Of a stretch of 51,170 nt of DNA, positions 24,106-32,391 are shown piece after piece. The position numbers and the translations under genes were made by a program. The first letter of the stretch is position 1; the number at the start of each line of letters is the position of its first letter. The stretch covers positions 1-51,170 of the forward strand of contig CBFICO010000008.1 in assembly GCA_965661115.1 (NCBI GenBank), given 5' to 3'. This stretch comes from UBA6770 sp965661115 (GTDB lineage Bacteria > Bacteroidota > Bacteroidia > Flavobacteriales_G > Salibacteraceae). The notes under the pieces are model-generated. The model searched no databases. It was not told the origin of the DNA and saw only the letters and a program-made list of their open reading frames with translations.

Positions 24106-24630
24106 ATGGAAAATTTTAACATTACTAGAGTCACCACCGATGATGCAAAAATAATAGCTGATCTTGGCGCAAGAACTTTTCTTGAGTCACACGGAGCAAG
24201 CGCTTCTGAAATAGAACTTGACTACTACGTCAAAAAAAATTACTCTATATTGCCAATTCAACAAGAATTACATAATCCAACAAACAATTACCACCTTATA
24301 CATTTGGGAAATGAACCGATTGGATTTTCCAATATACTATTCAATAAACCCACCCATCAGTTACCTACAGCTCCAGTCGCTAAGCTAGATAGAATCTATA
24401 TACTTGAAAAATTTCATGGTAAAGGATTTGGAAAACGACTGTTTGATTTTAATTTAAGAAAAGCTAGAAAACACAATCAAAAAGGAATTTGGCTCTATAC
24501 CTGGACAGGCAACAAAAAAGCTATTGATTTTTATCTAAAGGTGGGATTTGAAATTATTGGTAAACATAATTTCCCAATTTCACCAAACCATTCCAATCCA
24601 AATTACTTAATGCACCTAAGCTTAATTTGA
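24106..24630 (+). CDS. GNAT-family N-acetyltransferase
   Basis: The 174-residue protein (start ATG at 24106; an earlier TTG at 24094 lies in the terminator's T run) has the GNAT acetyl-CoA site. LDRIYILEKFHGKGFGKRLF near residues 95-115 is motif A with the Q/R-x-x-G-x-G/A pattern (HGKGFG). KGIWLYTWTGNKKAIDFYLKVGFEIIG is motif B. The target amine is unknown; spermidine or small-molecule acetylation is a common role of such short GNATs. Its last nine bases overlap the convergent crcB gene. Confidence 0.88.
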   Translation: MENFNITRVTTDDAKIIADLGARTFLESHGASASEIELDYYVKKNYSILPIQQELHNPTNNYHLIHLGNEPIGFSNILFNKPTHQLPTAPVAKLDRIYILEKFHGKGFGKRLFDFNLRKARKHNQKGIWLYTWTGNKKAIDFYLKVGFEIIGKHNFPISPNHSNPNYLMHLSLI

Positions 24631-24987
24631 AAGCTGATACCCGATAAATGCTGCTCCTAAAGACAAAATCAGCGAACCAATTATGCAGAATCCCGCCTGC
24701 AAGAACATACCACTTTTTAGCAGATGCAAAACATCTACAGAAAATGTAGAAAATGTAGTAAATCCACCACAGAACCCTACTGTAAGAGCCAATGCTAAGC
24801 CAGTTTGTTCTTGATTTATCTTTAAAAAATAGCCCAATAAATATCCCAAAATAAAAGACCCAATTACATTAACCGAGAACGTTGCTACCCAAGGGTTTTC
24901 TATTGATTTTGATTTAACAAACACAGAAATAGCATAGCGCAATACACTGCCCACTCCTCCACCCAAGAAAATCAATAAATAATTCAC
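24622..24987 (-). CDS. crcB: Fluoride channel CrcB/Fluc
   Basis: This small membrane protein of 121 residues forms a dimeric channel that expels fluoride. It has four hydrophobic helices and the family motifs GGGVGSVLRYAI, NVIGSFILGYLLG and GFCGGFTTFSTFSVD, where the Asn and the Phe/Thr residues line the fluoride path. The start overlaps the end of waaA by four bases (ATGA), so the two are co-translated. No fluoride riboswitch was seen upstream because the gene is internal to an operon. Confidence 0.94.
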   Translation of the reverse strand: MNYLLIFLGGGVGSVLRYAISVFVKSKSIENPWVATFSVNVIGSFILGYLLGYFLKINQEQTGLALALTVGFCGGFTTFSTFSVDVLHLLKSGMFLQAGFCIIGSLILSLGAAFIGYQLSN

Positions 24988-26222
24988 TTTAAATATGATT
25001 TTAAATGACTAACCACTTTTTGGGTTGCCCCTTTATTAGCCTCAATATATCGTTTTGATATTTCTGAACGTTCATTCAAAACGACTAAATCATTCAGTTG
25101 ATTTACTTGTTCAATAAACTCGTCGTAATCATTTACCACGTAAGCACTTCCTCGCTCAATTAAATCCACCGCCTCGCTAAACTTTTTATAATTCGGGCCA
25201 AAAATTACTGGCAAACCAAACACAGATGGCTCAAGAACGTTGTGAATTCCACCAGAAAATCCACCTCCAATAAAAGCCCAGGTTCCGTATTTGTATATAT
25301 CTCGTAATACCCCAACACAATCTACTATAAGAATTTGTGCAGTTTCTGTATTCTGCCCTTTAGAAATTTTAGTATAACGAACAACACCTTTACCAACGTT
25401 AGTTTGAAGTTTCTGAATTTTACTTTCTACTATTTCGTGCGGGGCAATTATAATTTTATCCTTACAAGTTCCTGACTTAATCCATTTTACCAAAAACTCT
25501 TGCTCACGTTCCCAAGAACTACCGAAAATCACCGCCGATTTCTCACCCAAAAAGTGCTCAACCAAGGCATTCTTTTTATCGTTATTTAATACCTGAAAAA
25601 CCCTATCTACTCTAGTATCGCCAGCAATCATAGAATTAGAAACATCCAATATTTTAAGCAATTCATCCGTTTGTTCATCTTGAACAAAAAACAAGGTAGG
25701 AAGTTGAAGCACTCTCTGATAGTTCTTGCCATACCACTTAAAAAACATATGGTTTTCGGTAAGTTTTGCAGACACTAAAAACAAAGGAATATTTCTATTG
25801 GCTAACGAATTGAAGTAATGATACCAAAACTCGTATTTTATAAATATTGCAATCGTAGGGTTTACAATTTGAATAAAATCATTGGCATTTTCATCTCCAT
25901 CCAAGGGTAAATAATGAACTGCATCTACTTGATCGAAATCCTTGTGCTCATTGTAACCGCTAGGTGAAAAAAATGTGAGCAAATAAAAGTACTGAGGTCG
26001 CTCTTTTCTTAACCCTTCAATAACGGTTCTACCTTGCTCAAACTCTCCTGTAGAAGAAGCGTGAATCCAAATAACTGGTCGCAAATTTGAATCGAAAGTC
26101 AACTTTAATTGAGCTCTCCAATTCTCCCTACCTTGAAGCCAGTCTTTGGCTTTTTGTTTACCAACTACAGCAGAAATTCTTATGGCAATGCCATAAGCAG
26201 CAACAACTATGGAGTATAACAA
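24984..26222 (-). CDS. waaA: 3-deoxy-D-manno-octulosonic acid transferase
   Basis: The enzyme attaches Kdo to lipid A on the cytoplasmic face of the inner membrane. The 412-residue GT30-family protein has an N-terminal hydrophobic anchor, the catalytic VIWIHASSTGEFEQGRTVIE segment (Glu as base), a middle linker with IFIKYEFWYHYF, and a C-terminal nucleotide-binding domain with FIGGGFSGGIHNVLEPSVFG. The protein lies between the barrel-like gene at 26231 and crcB on the minus strand. It shows that this organism makes Kdo-containing lipopolysaccharide or lipo-oligosaccharide. Confidence 0.95.
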   Translation of the reverse strand: MLYSIVVAAYGIAIRISAVVGKQKAKDWLQGRENWRAQLKLTFDSNLRPVIWIHASSTGEFEQGRTVIEGLRKERPQYFYLLTFFSPSGYNEHKDFDQVDAVHYLPLDGDENANDFIQIVNPTIAIFIKYEFWYHYFNSLANRNIPLFLVSAKLTENHMFFKWYGKNYQRVLQLPTLFFVQDEQTDELLKILDVSNSMIAGDTRVDRVFQVLNNDKKNALVEHFLGEKSAVIFGSSWEREQEFLVKWIKSGTCKDKIIIAPHEIVESKIQKLQTNVGKGVVRYTKISKGQNTETAQILIVDCVGVLRDIYKYGTWAFIGGGFSGGIHNVLEPSVFGLPVIFGPNYKKFSEAVDLIERGSAYVVNDYDEFIEQVNQLNDLVVLNERSEISKRYIEANKGATQKVVSHLKSYLK

Positions 26223-26230
26223 ATTAATAG

Positions 26231-27007
26231 CTAATCGTAATAGAAATCCCTAGGAGCTCGTTTGTACAATAATATCATCCAACCCACCCTAAATCCAACA
26301 GACGCATCAAACCTAGGTTCGTTATCTTCTCGTTTCTCACTAAAATTATAGGGTCTTCTATTCTGAGTAAATGCTTCATTCAACTCAACACCAGCGTAAA
26401 AGTTAATCAACTTATTATTACTAAATAACTGATAACCAATTAACTGAGATAATAACAATCCATTCGTAAGCCTATCGTAACCCCTCTGGTAGGGCCAAGC
26501 CAATTGAGGGGTATTTACCTGCCTATCCTCTACTCTCATTTTATGTTGTAATAGTCCAACACCAACCCTTATTAACACTCCTGAATTATCATTGGGTTTT
26601 CCCAAGGGAATTACTTTTCCAGCATTTGCCCTGATTTGCCAACCGCGCAATGAAACCAATAAATCTGCAGCATTTCCATCTCTATCTAACACCGTACTTT
26701 CTGTAGTGAGCAAATTATTTATGAGCGTTCTTTCTCTAATTTGATTTCCGAAAAGAAAAATTCCCTCTGCACCAAACTCAAGGTTAGATTTTGTTTTATA
26801 ATGGAACCCCATCCCCACACCATGAAAAAAACCAAAACGATTAGCCAAATCTGCACTTGGAATTTGGAACGAATAATTGATATCGATATGGGCAACGTTT
26901 ATTGCAGAATCGATTATACTTTTTTGCGCTTTTAGATCAGCAAAATACGCTGTAAAAACAACAAAACTCACCAATAAAGCAACTCTTCTGAGTATCAAGT
27001 TTTTCAA
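26231..27007 (-). CDS. Predicted outer-membrane beta-barrel protein
   Basis: I recognise no named family, though similar proteins occur in Bacteroidota. It has a signal peptide (MKNLILRRVALLVSFVVFTA, cut near LKAQ) and beta-strand-like segments such as GVGMGFHYKTKSNLEFGAEG, LIRVGVGLLQHKMRV and FRVGWMILLY. No ATG exists in the N-terminal region. The TTG at 27007 is chosen over TTG at 27025 because the predicted -7 box (27031-27038) would put transcription start at 27025. It lies nine bases upstream of waaA and is probably co-transcribed with it, suggesting an envelope role. Confidence 0.72.
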   Translation of the reverse strand: MKNLILRRVALLVSFVVFTAYFADLKAQKSIIDSAINVAHIDINYSFQIPSADLANRFGFFHGVGMGFHYKTKSNLEFGAEGIFLFGNQIRERTLINNLLTTESTVLDRDGNAADLLVSLRGWQIRANAGKVIPLGKPNDNSGVLIRVGVGLLQHKMRVEDRQVNTPQLAWPYQRGYDRLTNGLLLSQLIGYQLFSNNKLINFYAGVELNEAFTQNRRPYNFSEKREDNEPRFDASVGFRVGWMILLYKRAPRDFYYD

Positions 27008-27030
27008 GTGTTTTGGGGCTTTCAAGGTAA

Positions 27031-27038
27031 CAAAATTA
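27031..27038 (-). promoter_or_regulatory. Predicted -7 box of the barrel-waaA-crcB unit
   Basis: On the minus strand this reads TAATTTTG, an exact match to TAnnTTTG. It lies three bases from a weaker plus-strand box TATATTCG (27041-27048) that may serve the divergent aminotransferase gene. Confidence 0.45.
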
Positions 27039-27075
27039 ATTATATTCGCGGTTTATTTTTACTCAAGAATTTTTA

Positions 27076-28206
27076 ATGAAAAACTTACAACTAGTTGACC
27101 TCAAAACTCAGTATGAAAAAATAGAGGAAGAGGTAAACACAGCAGTACTAAACGTCTTAAAATCAACTGCATTCATTAACGGCCCAGAGGTAAAATCATT
27201 TCAAGCGGAATTTGAGGATTACTTGAATGTTAACCATGTAATTCCATGTGCTAACGGTACAGATGCCTTACAAATTTCGCTAATGGCTTTAGGACTGCAG
27301 CCTGGAGATGAAGTAATTTCTCCAAGTTTTACTTACATAGCAACTGCGGAGGTTATCGGTTTACTGAACCTTACACCCGTTTTTGTAGATGTAGATATGG
27401 AGACTTTCTGTATGGATCCAGACTCGCTCAGAGCAGCCATCACTCCTAAAACGAAAGCTATTGTTCCGGTTCACTTGTACGGGCACTGTGCGCCAATGGA
27501 TGAAATTCTTGAAATTGCCAACGAACATGGAATCGCTGTTGTTGAAGACACTGCTCAGGGTATAGGTTCTAATTATACTGGTAAAGACGGGGTAAGTAGA
27601 AAAGCGGGAACTATTGGGACTGTTGGAACTACTTCCTTTTTCCCATCAAAGAACTTAGGGTGTTACGGAGATGGTGGAGCTATAATGACCAATGATGACA
27701 ATTTGGCAAAACAAATTAGAATGGTTGCAAATCATGGACAAAGTAAACGATACTACCACGATGTAATTGGTGTGAATAGTCGTTTAGATTCCATTCAAGC
27801 TGCAATTCTCCGAATTAAACTAAGACACCTCGACACTTATTTAGCTGAGCGTAACAAAGCAGCTAAATACTATAACGAAGCATTTAAGAGCGACGTTAGA
27901 ATTAGCACTCCCAAAATTGCGAATTATTCAGATCACGGATTCCACCAATACACTATGATTTTAGAAGGTGTTGATAGAGATGGATTAATGGAATATTTGA
28001 ACGAAAAAGGAATTCCTTCAAACATATACTATCCGCTTCCTGTGCACGAGCAAAAGTCTTTTGAAGGAAAATTTGAAGAACGTGTTTCTTTGAAAAACAC
28101 AAACGAGCTAAAGCTTAAAGTGATGTCGTTGCCAATGCATACAGAATTAAGCAATGACCAGCTGGAATACATTACCAGCTCAGTCTTAGAATATATCAAT
28201 AAATAA
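27076..28206 (+). CDS. DegT/DnrJ/EryC1/StrS sugar aminotransferase (WbpE-like)
   Basis: This PLP enzyme transfers an amino group to a keto-sugar nucleotide. The 376-residue protein begins MKNLQLVDLKTQYEKIEEEV, has PCANGTDALQISLMALGL (cofactor phosphate site), VVEDTAQGIGS, and the PLP lysine in TTSFFPSKNLGCYGDGGA. Similarity to WbpE, which aminates UDP-3-keto-GlcNAcA, is supported by the neighbours, a WbpD-type acetyltransferase and a UDP-GlcNAc 6-dehydrogenase. The exact sugar substrate is inferred from context. It is the first of six co-directional genes with short gaps. Confidence 0.9.
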   Translation: MKNLQLVDLKTQYEKIEEEVNTAVLNVLKSTAFINGPEVKSFQAEFEDYLNVNHVIPCANGTDALQISLMALGLQPGDEVISPSFTYIATAEVIGLLNLTPVFVDVDMETFCMDPDSLRAAITPKTKAIVPVHLYGHCAPMDEILEIANEHGIAVVEDTAQGIGSNYTGKDGVSRKAGTIGTVGTTSFFPSKNLGCYGDGGAIMTNDDNLAKQIRMVANHGQSKRYYHDVIGVNSRLDSIQAAILRIKLRHLDTYLAERNKAAKYYNEAFKSDVRISTPKIANYSDHGFHQYTMILEGVDRDGLMEYLNEKGIPSNIYYPLPVHEQKSFEGKFEERVSLKNTNELKLKVMSLPMHTELSNDQLEYITSSVLEYINK

Positions 28207-28219
28207 AAAGAAAAAATAG

Positions 28220-29518
28220 ATGAAAGTAGCCGTAGTAGGTACTGGATATGTAGGATTAGTAACTGGAACTTGTTTAGCAGAAACAGGTAACCATGTTATT
28301 TGTGTAGATATTGACGCCAACAAAGTAGAGCGAATGAAAAATGGCGAGGTTCCAATTTATGAACCAGGCCTGGAATTATTATTCGAAAGAAATATTGCAC
28401 AAGGAAGATTAAGTTTTACAACAGATTTAAAATCTGCCGTTGACGAAAGCTTGTATATTTTCCTTGCACTCCCAACCCCTCCGGGTGAAGACGGATCGGC
28501 TGATTTATCATACATTTTAGGTGTGGCCGATGAGCTTGGTAAAATGATTACCGACTATAAAATAATTATCGACAAAAGTACTGTGCCTGTTGGTACAGCG
28601 GAAAAAGTGATTGCAGCTATATCGGCAAATGCACAATGTGACTTTGATGTTGTTTCTAACCCTGAGTTTTTAAGAGAAGGATTTGCGGTTGATGATTTTA
28701 TGAAGCCAGACCGAGTAGTGGTTGGACTTTCAACTGACCGTGCAAAAAAACATATGGACGACTTATACAAGCCTTTTGTTCGTCAAGGAAATCCAATTAT
28801 ATACATGGACGAAAAATCTGCTGAGCTTACCAAATATGCGGCGAACTCTTTCCTAGCAACTAAGATTACCTTCATGAATGAAATAGCCAATATTTGCGAA
28901 AAAGTTGGTGCCGATGTTGATCAAGTGAGAATAGGAATGGGTTCTGATACACGTATTGGTAAACGCTTCCTGTTTCCAGGAATTGGATATGGTGGCAGTT
29001 GCTTCCCAAAAGATGTTCAGGCCTTAGTAAAATCGTCCAATGAAGTTGATTACAATTTCAAAATTTTGGATGCGGTAATGGACATAAATCACGAACAAAA
29101 AACGAAACTTTTCCCTAGATTAAATCAATATTTTAAAGGTGATTTAAAAGGGAAAAAGATTGCCATTTGGGGGCTTGCGTTTAAACCTAATACCGACGAC
29201 ATTAGAGAGGCACCTGCTTTATACAACATTGATTTATTATTAGAATCTGGAGCAGAAATTATTGCATTTGATCCTGAAGCTATGGATAATGTAAAAGCAC
29301 TTTATGGGGATAAAATAAGCTTTGCTTCTAGCCAAAACGTTGCAATACAAGGTTGTGATGCACTTATGATTTGTACGGAATGGCAAGTGTTTAGAACACC
29401 CGATTTCAATACATTATTGGAGGAAATAAGCACAAGAGCCATTTTTGACGGAAGAAATTTATATGACAAAGAAGAAATGGCCAATCTTGGTTTTGAATAC
29501 TTCAGCATAGGACGATAA
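28220..29518 (+). CDS. ugd: UDP-glucose 6-dehydrogenase
   Basis: The enzyme oxidises UDP-glucose twice with NAD+ to UDP-glucuronate. The 432-residue protein has an N-terminal Rossmann motif (VAVVGTGYVGLVTGTCLAET), FLALPTPPGEDGSADLSYI, the NPEFLREGFAVDDFMKPDR segment, and the catalytic Cys in GYGGSCFPKDVQAL. It overlaps the next gene by one base (TAATG), and its product is the substrate of the UDP-glucuronate decarboxylase encoded there. Confidence 0.95.
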   Translation: MKVAVVGTGYVGLVTGTCLAETGNHVICVDIDANKVERMKNGEVPIYEPGLELLFERNIAQGRLSFTTDLKSAVDESLYIFLALPTPPGEDGSADLSYILGVADELGKMITDYKIIIDKSTVPVGTAEKVIAAISANAQCDFDVVSNPEFLREGFAVDDFMKPDRVVVGLSTDRAKKHMDDLYKPFVRQGNPIIYMDEKSAELTKYAANSFLATKITFMNEIANICEKVGADVDQVRIGMGSDTRIGKRFLFPGIGYGGSCFPKDVQALVKSSNEVDYNFKILDAVMDINHEQKTKLFPRLNQYFKGDLKGKKIAIWGLAFKPNTDDIREAPALYNIDLLLESGAEIIAFDPEAMDNVKALYGDKISFASSQNVAIQGCDALMICTEWQVFRTPDFNTLLEEISTRAIFDGRNLYDKEEMANLGFEYFSIGR

Positions 29519-30504
29519 TGGAACAAGTTTTAATAACAGGAGCAGCTGGTTTTTTAGGTTCGCATTTATGCGATAGATTCCTAAAAGAAGGTTACAAAGT
29601 AATTGGTATGGATAACCTAATTACGGGTAATCTAACCAACATTGAGCATTTAATGGGCGAGCCAAACTTTGTTTTTTCCCATCACGATGTTTCCAATTTT
29701 GTTCATGTTCCTGGTGATTTAAAGTATATTCTACATTTTGCTTCTCCAGCAAGTCCTATTGATTATCTTAAAATTCCTATCCAGACATTAAAAGTTGGAT
29801 CTTTAGGAACCCATAATTTACTTGGGCTTGCTAAAGCAAAAGGAGCCAGAATTGTAGTTGCCAGTACCAGCGAAATTTATGGTGACCCAACAGTGCACCC
29901 TCAGCACGAGGGATATTGGGGAAATGTAAACCCAGTTGGTCCTCGCGGAGTTTATGACGAGGCTAAGCGTTTCCAAGAAGCTATTACTATGGCTTACAAT
30001 ACTTTTCACGGTGTTGAAACACGAATTATTCGAATTTTCAACACCTATGGTCCAAGAATGCGTTTAAATGATGGACGTGTGTTACCCGCGTTTATTGGTC
30101 AAGCATTAAGAGGCGAATCGCTTACGGTTTTTGGAGACGGAAGTCAAACACGTTCTTTTTGTTACGTAGATGATTTAGTTGAAGGTATTTATAGGCTATT
30201 GCTATCTGACTACCAAATGCCAATGAATATAGGTAATCCGGACGAAATTACAATTGGAGAATTTGCAGAAGAAATCATTAAATTAACCAATACAGACCAA
30301 AAAGTAATTTACAAAGATTTGCCAGTTAACGATCCAAAACAAAGAAGACCAGACATCACTAAAGCAAAAGAAATATTAGGTTGGGAACCAAAAGTTAGCC
30401 GCAAAGAGGGTTTAAAGATCACCTATGAGTATTTCAAGTCGTTGAGTTCTGATGAACTGTACAAAACGGAGCACAACGACTTTACAGATTACATTAAGAA
30501 ATAA
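29518..30504 (+). CDS. UDP-glucuronate decarboxylase (UDP-xylose synthase)
   Basis: This extended short-chain dehydrogenase converts UDP-glucuronate to UDP-xylose with tightly bound NAD+. The 328-residue protein has the Rossmann motif LITGAAGFLGSHLCDRF, ILHFASPASPIDYLKIP (typical of UXS), the TSEIYGDPTVHPQ segment, YDEAKRFQEA with the catalytic Tyr/Lys, and FNTYGPRMRLNDGRVLP. Overlap with ugd makes the pathway UDP-Glc to UDP-GlcA to UDP-Xyl clear. UDP-xylose would feed a surface polysaccharide or glycoprotein. Confidence 0.92.
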   Translation: MEQVLITGAAGFLGSHLCDRFLKEGYKVIGMDNLITGNLTNIEHLMGEPNFVFSHHDVSNFVHVPGDLKYILHFASPASPIDYLKIPIQTLKVGSLGTHNLLGLAKAKGARIVVASTSEIYGDPTVHPQHEGYWGNVNPVGPRGVYDEAKRFQEAITMAYNTFHGVETRIIRIFNTYGPRMRLNDGRVLPAFIGQALRGESLTVFGDGSQTRSFCYVDDLVEGIYRLLLSDYQMPMNIGNPDEITIGEFAEEIIKLTNTDQKVIYKDLPVNDPKQRRPDITKAKEILGWEPKVSRKEGLKITYEYFKSLSSDELYKTEHNDFTDYIKK

Positions 30505-30505
30505 A

Positions 30506-31078
30506 ATGGGATATTTTAATCACGAATCGGCTGTAATTGACGAAGGTTGCCAAATAGGTGAAGGAACTAAAATTTGGCACTTTAGCCACATTATGAAGGA
30601 CTGCACTATTGGTGAGGATTGCAATATCGGACAGAATTGCGTAATCTCTCCAAACGTTGTTTTGGGTCGCAATGTAAAAATTCAAAATAACGTTTCTGTG
30701 TACACTGGTGTTATTTGTGAAGACGATGTATTTCTAGGCCCGTCAATGGTTTTTACCAATGTAAACAACCCAAGAAGCGCTGTTAACAGACGAGGCCAAT
30801 ACGAAAGAACACTAGTAAAAAAAGGTGCCTCAATTGGTGCAAATGCTACGGTAGTTTGTGGAAACGATATCGGAAGATTTGCCTTTATAGGTGCTGGCTC
30901 TGTGGTAACTAAAGAAGTTCCGGATTATGCGCTGGTTGTGGGTAATCCTTCTAAGCAAATTGGTTGGATGAGTGAATACGGAGCTCGTTTAGAGTTTGAT
31001 GAAAATGGAAAAGCCACTTGTGAGGAATCTCAAGAAGAATATGAATTAATAGACGGTACAGTCAAAAAAGTAAACTAG
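30506..31078 (+). CDS. Hexapeptide-repeat N-acetyltransferase (WbpD-like)
   Basis: The 190-residue protein is a left-handed beta-helix acetyltransferase. It starts MGYFNHESAVIDEGCQIGEG and shows repeated hexapeptide turns (IGEGTKIWHFSHIM, IGEDCNIGQNCVISPNVVLG). VFTNVNNPRSAVNRRGQYE and a C-terminal VVGNPSKQIGWMSEYG segment are typical of WbpD, which acetylates UDP-GlcNAc(3NH2)A. The ATG at 30506 lies just after the uxs stop; an earlier frame start at 30452 is inside uxs. Together with the DegT enzyme it points to a di-N-acetylated uronic acid. Confidence 0.92.
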   Translation: MGYFNHESAVIDEGCQIGEGTKIWHFSHIMKDCTIGEDCNIGQNCVISPNVVLGRNVKIQNNVSVYTGVICEDDVFLGPSMVFTNVNNPRSAVNRRGQYERTLVKKGASIGANATVVCGNDIGRFAFIGAGSVVTKEVPDYALVVGNPSKQIGWMSEYGARLEFDENGKATCEESQEEYELIDGTVKKVN

Positions 31079-31079
31079 A

Positions 31080-32375
31080 ATGGTTTTAAATCAATTAATA
31101 AACAAAGAGACAAAACTTGGAGTAATTGGATTGGGTTATGTAGGGTTACCTATTGCCCTTGAATTTGCGCGTAAAATTAAAGTTGTAGGATTCGATATCA
31201 ATGCAGAACGTGTTGAAATGATGAAAAACAACGTTGATCCAAGTGAAGAATTAGAAGCAAAAGACTTTGAAGGTTGTGATATTGAGTTTACGCACAAATT
31301 AGAAGATTTGGCCGATGTTAACTTTTTTGTTGTTGCCGTTCCTACTCCAATTGATGAGTACAATCAACCTAATTTAAGACCTCTTTTGGGAGCTTCCGAA
31401 ACTGTTGGAAAAGTACTTAAAAAAGGAGATTATGTTGTTTTTGAATCAACAGTATACCCGGGCTGTACAGAAGATGATTGTATCCCTGTTTTGGAACAGC
31501 ATTCAGGTTTAAAATTCGTTGAAGATTTTAAAGTAGGATACAGTCCTGAGAGAATTAACCCAGGAGATAAAGAACATACTATAACTAAGATTTTAAAAGT
31601 TGTTTCTGGTTGCGATGACGAGTCTTTAGACGCTATTAGCAAAGTCTATGAGCTAATTATTGAACCTGGTGTGCACCGTGCATCTTCAATTAAAGTTGCT
31701 GAAGCGGCAAAAATTATTGAAAACACTCAGCGCGACTTAAACATTGCGTTGATGAATGAGCTATCGATTATTTTCAATCGCATTGGTATTAACACATTTG
31801 AAGTACTGGAAGCTGCTGGCACAAAATGGAATTTTTTACCATTCAAGCCGGGTCTAGTTGGTGGACACTGTATTGGTGTAGATCCTTATTACCTAACCTT
31901 TAAAGCTGAAGGCGTAGGGTATCATGCTAAGGTAATTAACTCTGGTAGATATGTAAACGATAGTATGGGCTTTTATGTGGCTAAACAGACGGTTAAAAAG
32001 ATTCTTGCAAAAGGGAAAAACATAAGCGGCTCTAGAATACTACTTATGGGTGCTACTTTCAAAGAAAATGTTAGTGACATAAGAAACTCAAAGGTTACAG
32101 ATGTTGTTAAAGAGCTTCAATCTTACAGAGTTGCTGTGGATGTTGTTGACCCGCATGCTGACTCAAAAGAATTGTTTGAAGAATACCACTTTAGCTTAGC
32201 TGAAAACGGTATTTCCGGTAAATATGACGCTATTATTATGGCCGTTAATCACGAAGAATATGTGAATCTAGATGAAGAATACTTCAAGGGAATATTGGCT
32301 CAAGACGGTCTATTTGTGGACGTTAAAGGAGTATTTAGAGGACAATTTAAAGAACTTGATTACTGGTCGTTATAA
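31080..32375 (+). CDS. UDP-N-acetylhexosamine 6-dehydrogenase (WbpA/TviB type)
   Basis: The second nucleotide-sugar dehydrogenase of the cluster, 431 residues, has the Rossmann motif LGVIGLGYVGLPIALEFARK, AVPTPIDEYNQPNLRPL, the GYSPERINPGDKEHT segment of the UDP-GlcNAc/ManNAc dehydrogenase branch, and the catalytic Cys in VGGHCIGVDPYYL. It should oxidise UDP-GlcNAc (or UDP-ManNAc/GalNAc) to the uronic acid. It begins one base after the acetyltransferase stop. Choosing among the N-acetylhexosamine substrates is not possible from motifs alone. Confidence 0.9.
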   Translation: MVLNQLINKETKLGVIGLGYVGLPIALEFARKIKVVGFDINAERVEMMKNNVDPSEELEAKDFEGCDIEFTHKLEDLADVNFFVVAVPTPIDEYNQPNLRPLLGASETVGKVLKKGDYVVFESTVYPGCTEDDCIPVLEQHSGLKFVEDFKVGYSPERINPGDKEHTITKILKVVSGCDDESLDAISKVYELIIEPGVHRASSIKVAEAAKIIENTQRDLNIALMNELSIIFNRIGINTFEVLEAAGTKWNFLPFKPGLVGGHCIGVDPYYLTFKAEGVGYHAKVINSGRYVNDSMGFYVAKQTVKKILAKGKNISGSRILLMGATFKENVSDIRNSKVTDVVKELQSYRVAVDVVDPHADSKELFEEYHFSLAENGISGKYDAIIMAVNHEEYVNLDEEYFKGILAQDGLFVDVKGVFRGQFKELDYWSL

Positions 32376-32391
32376 CGAAATAAGATAAATC

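Noticed and set aside
24750..25000. A fluoride riboswitch ahead of crcB
   Set aside because: crcB starts inside the end of waaA with an ATGA overlap, leaving no leader for a riboswitch.
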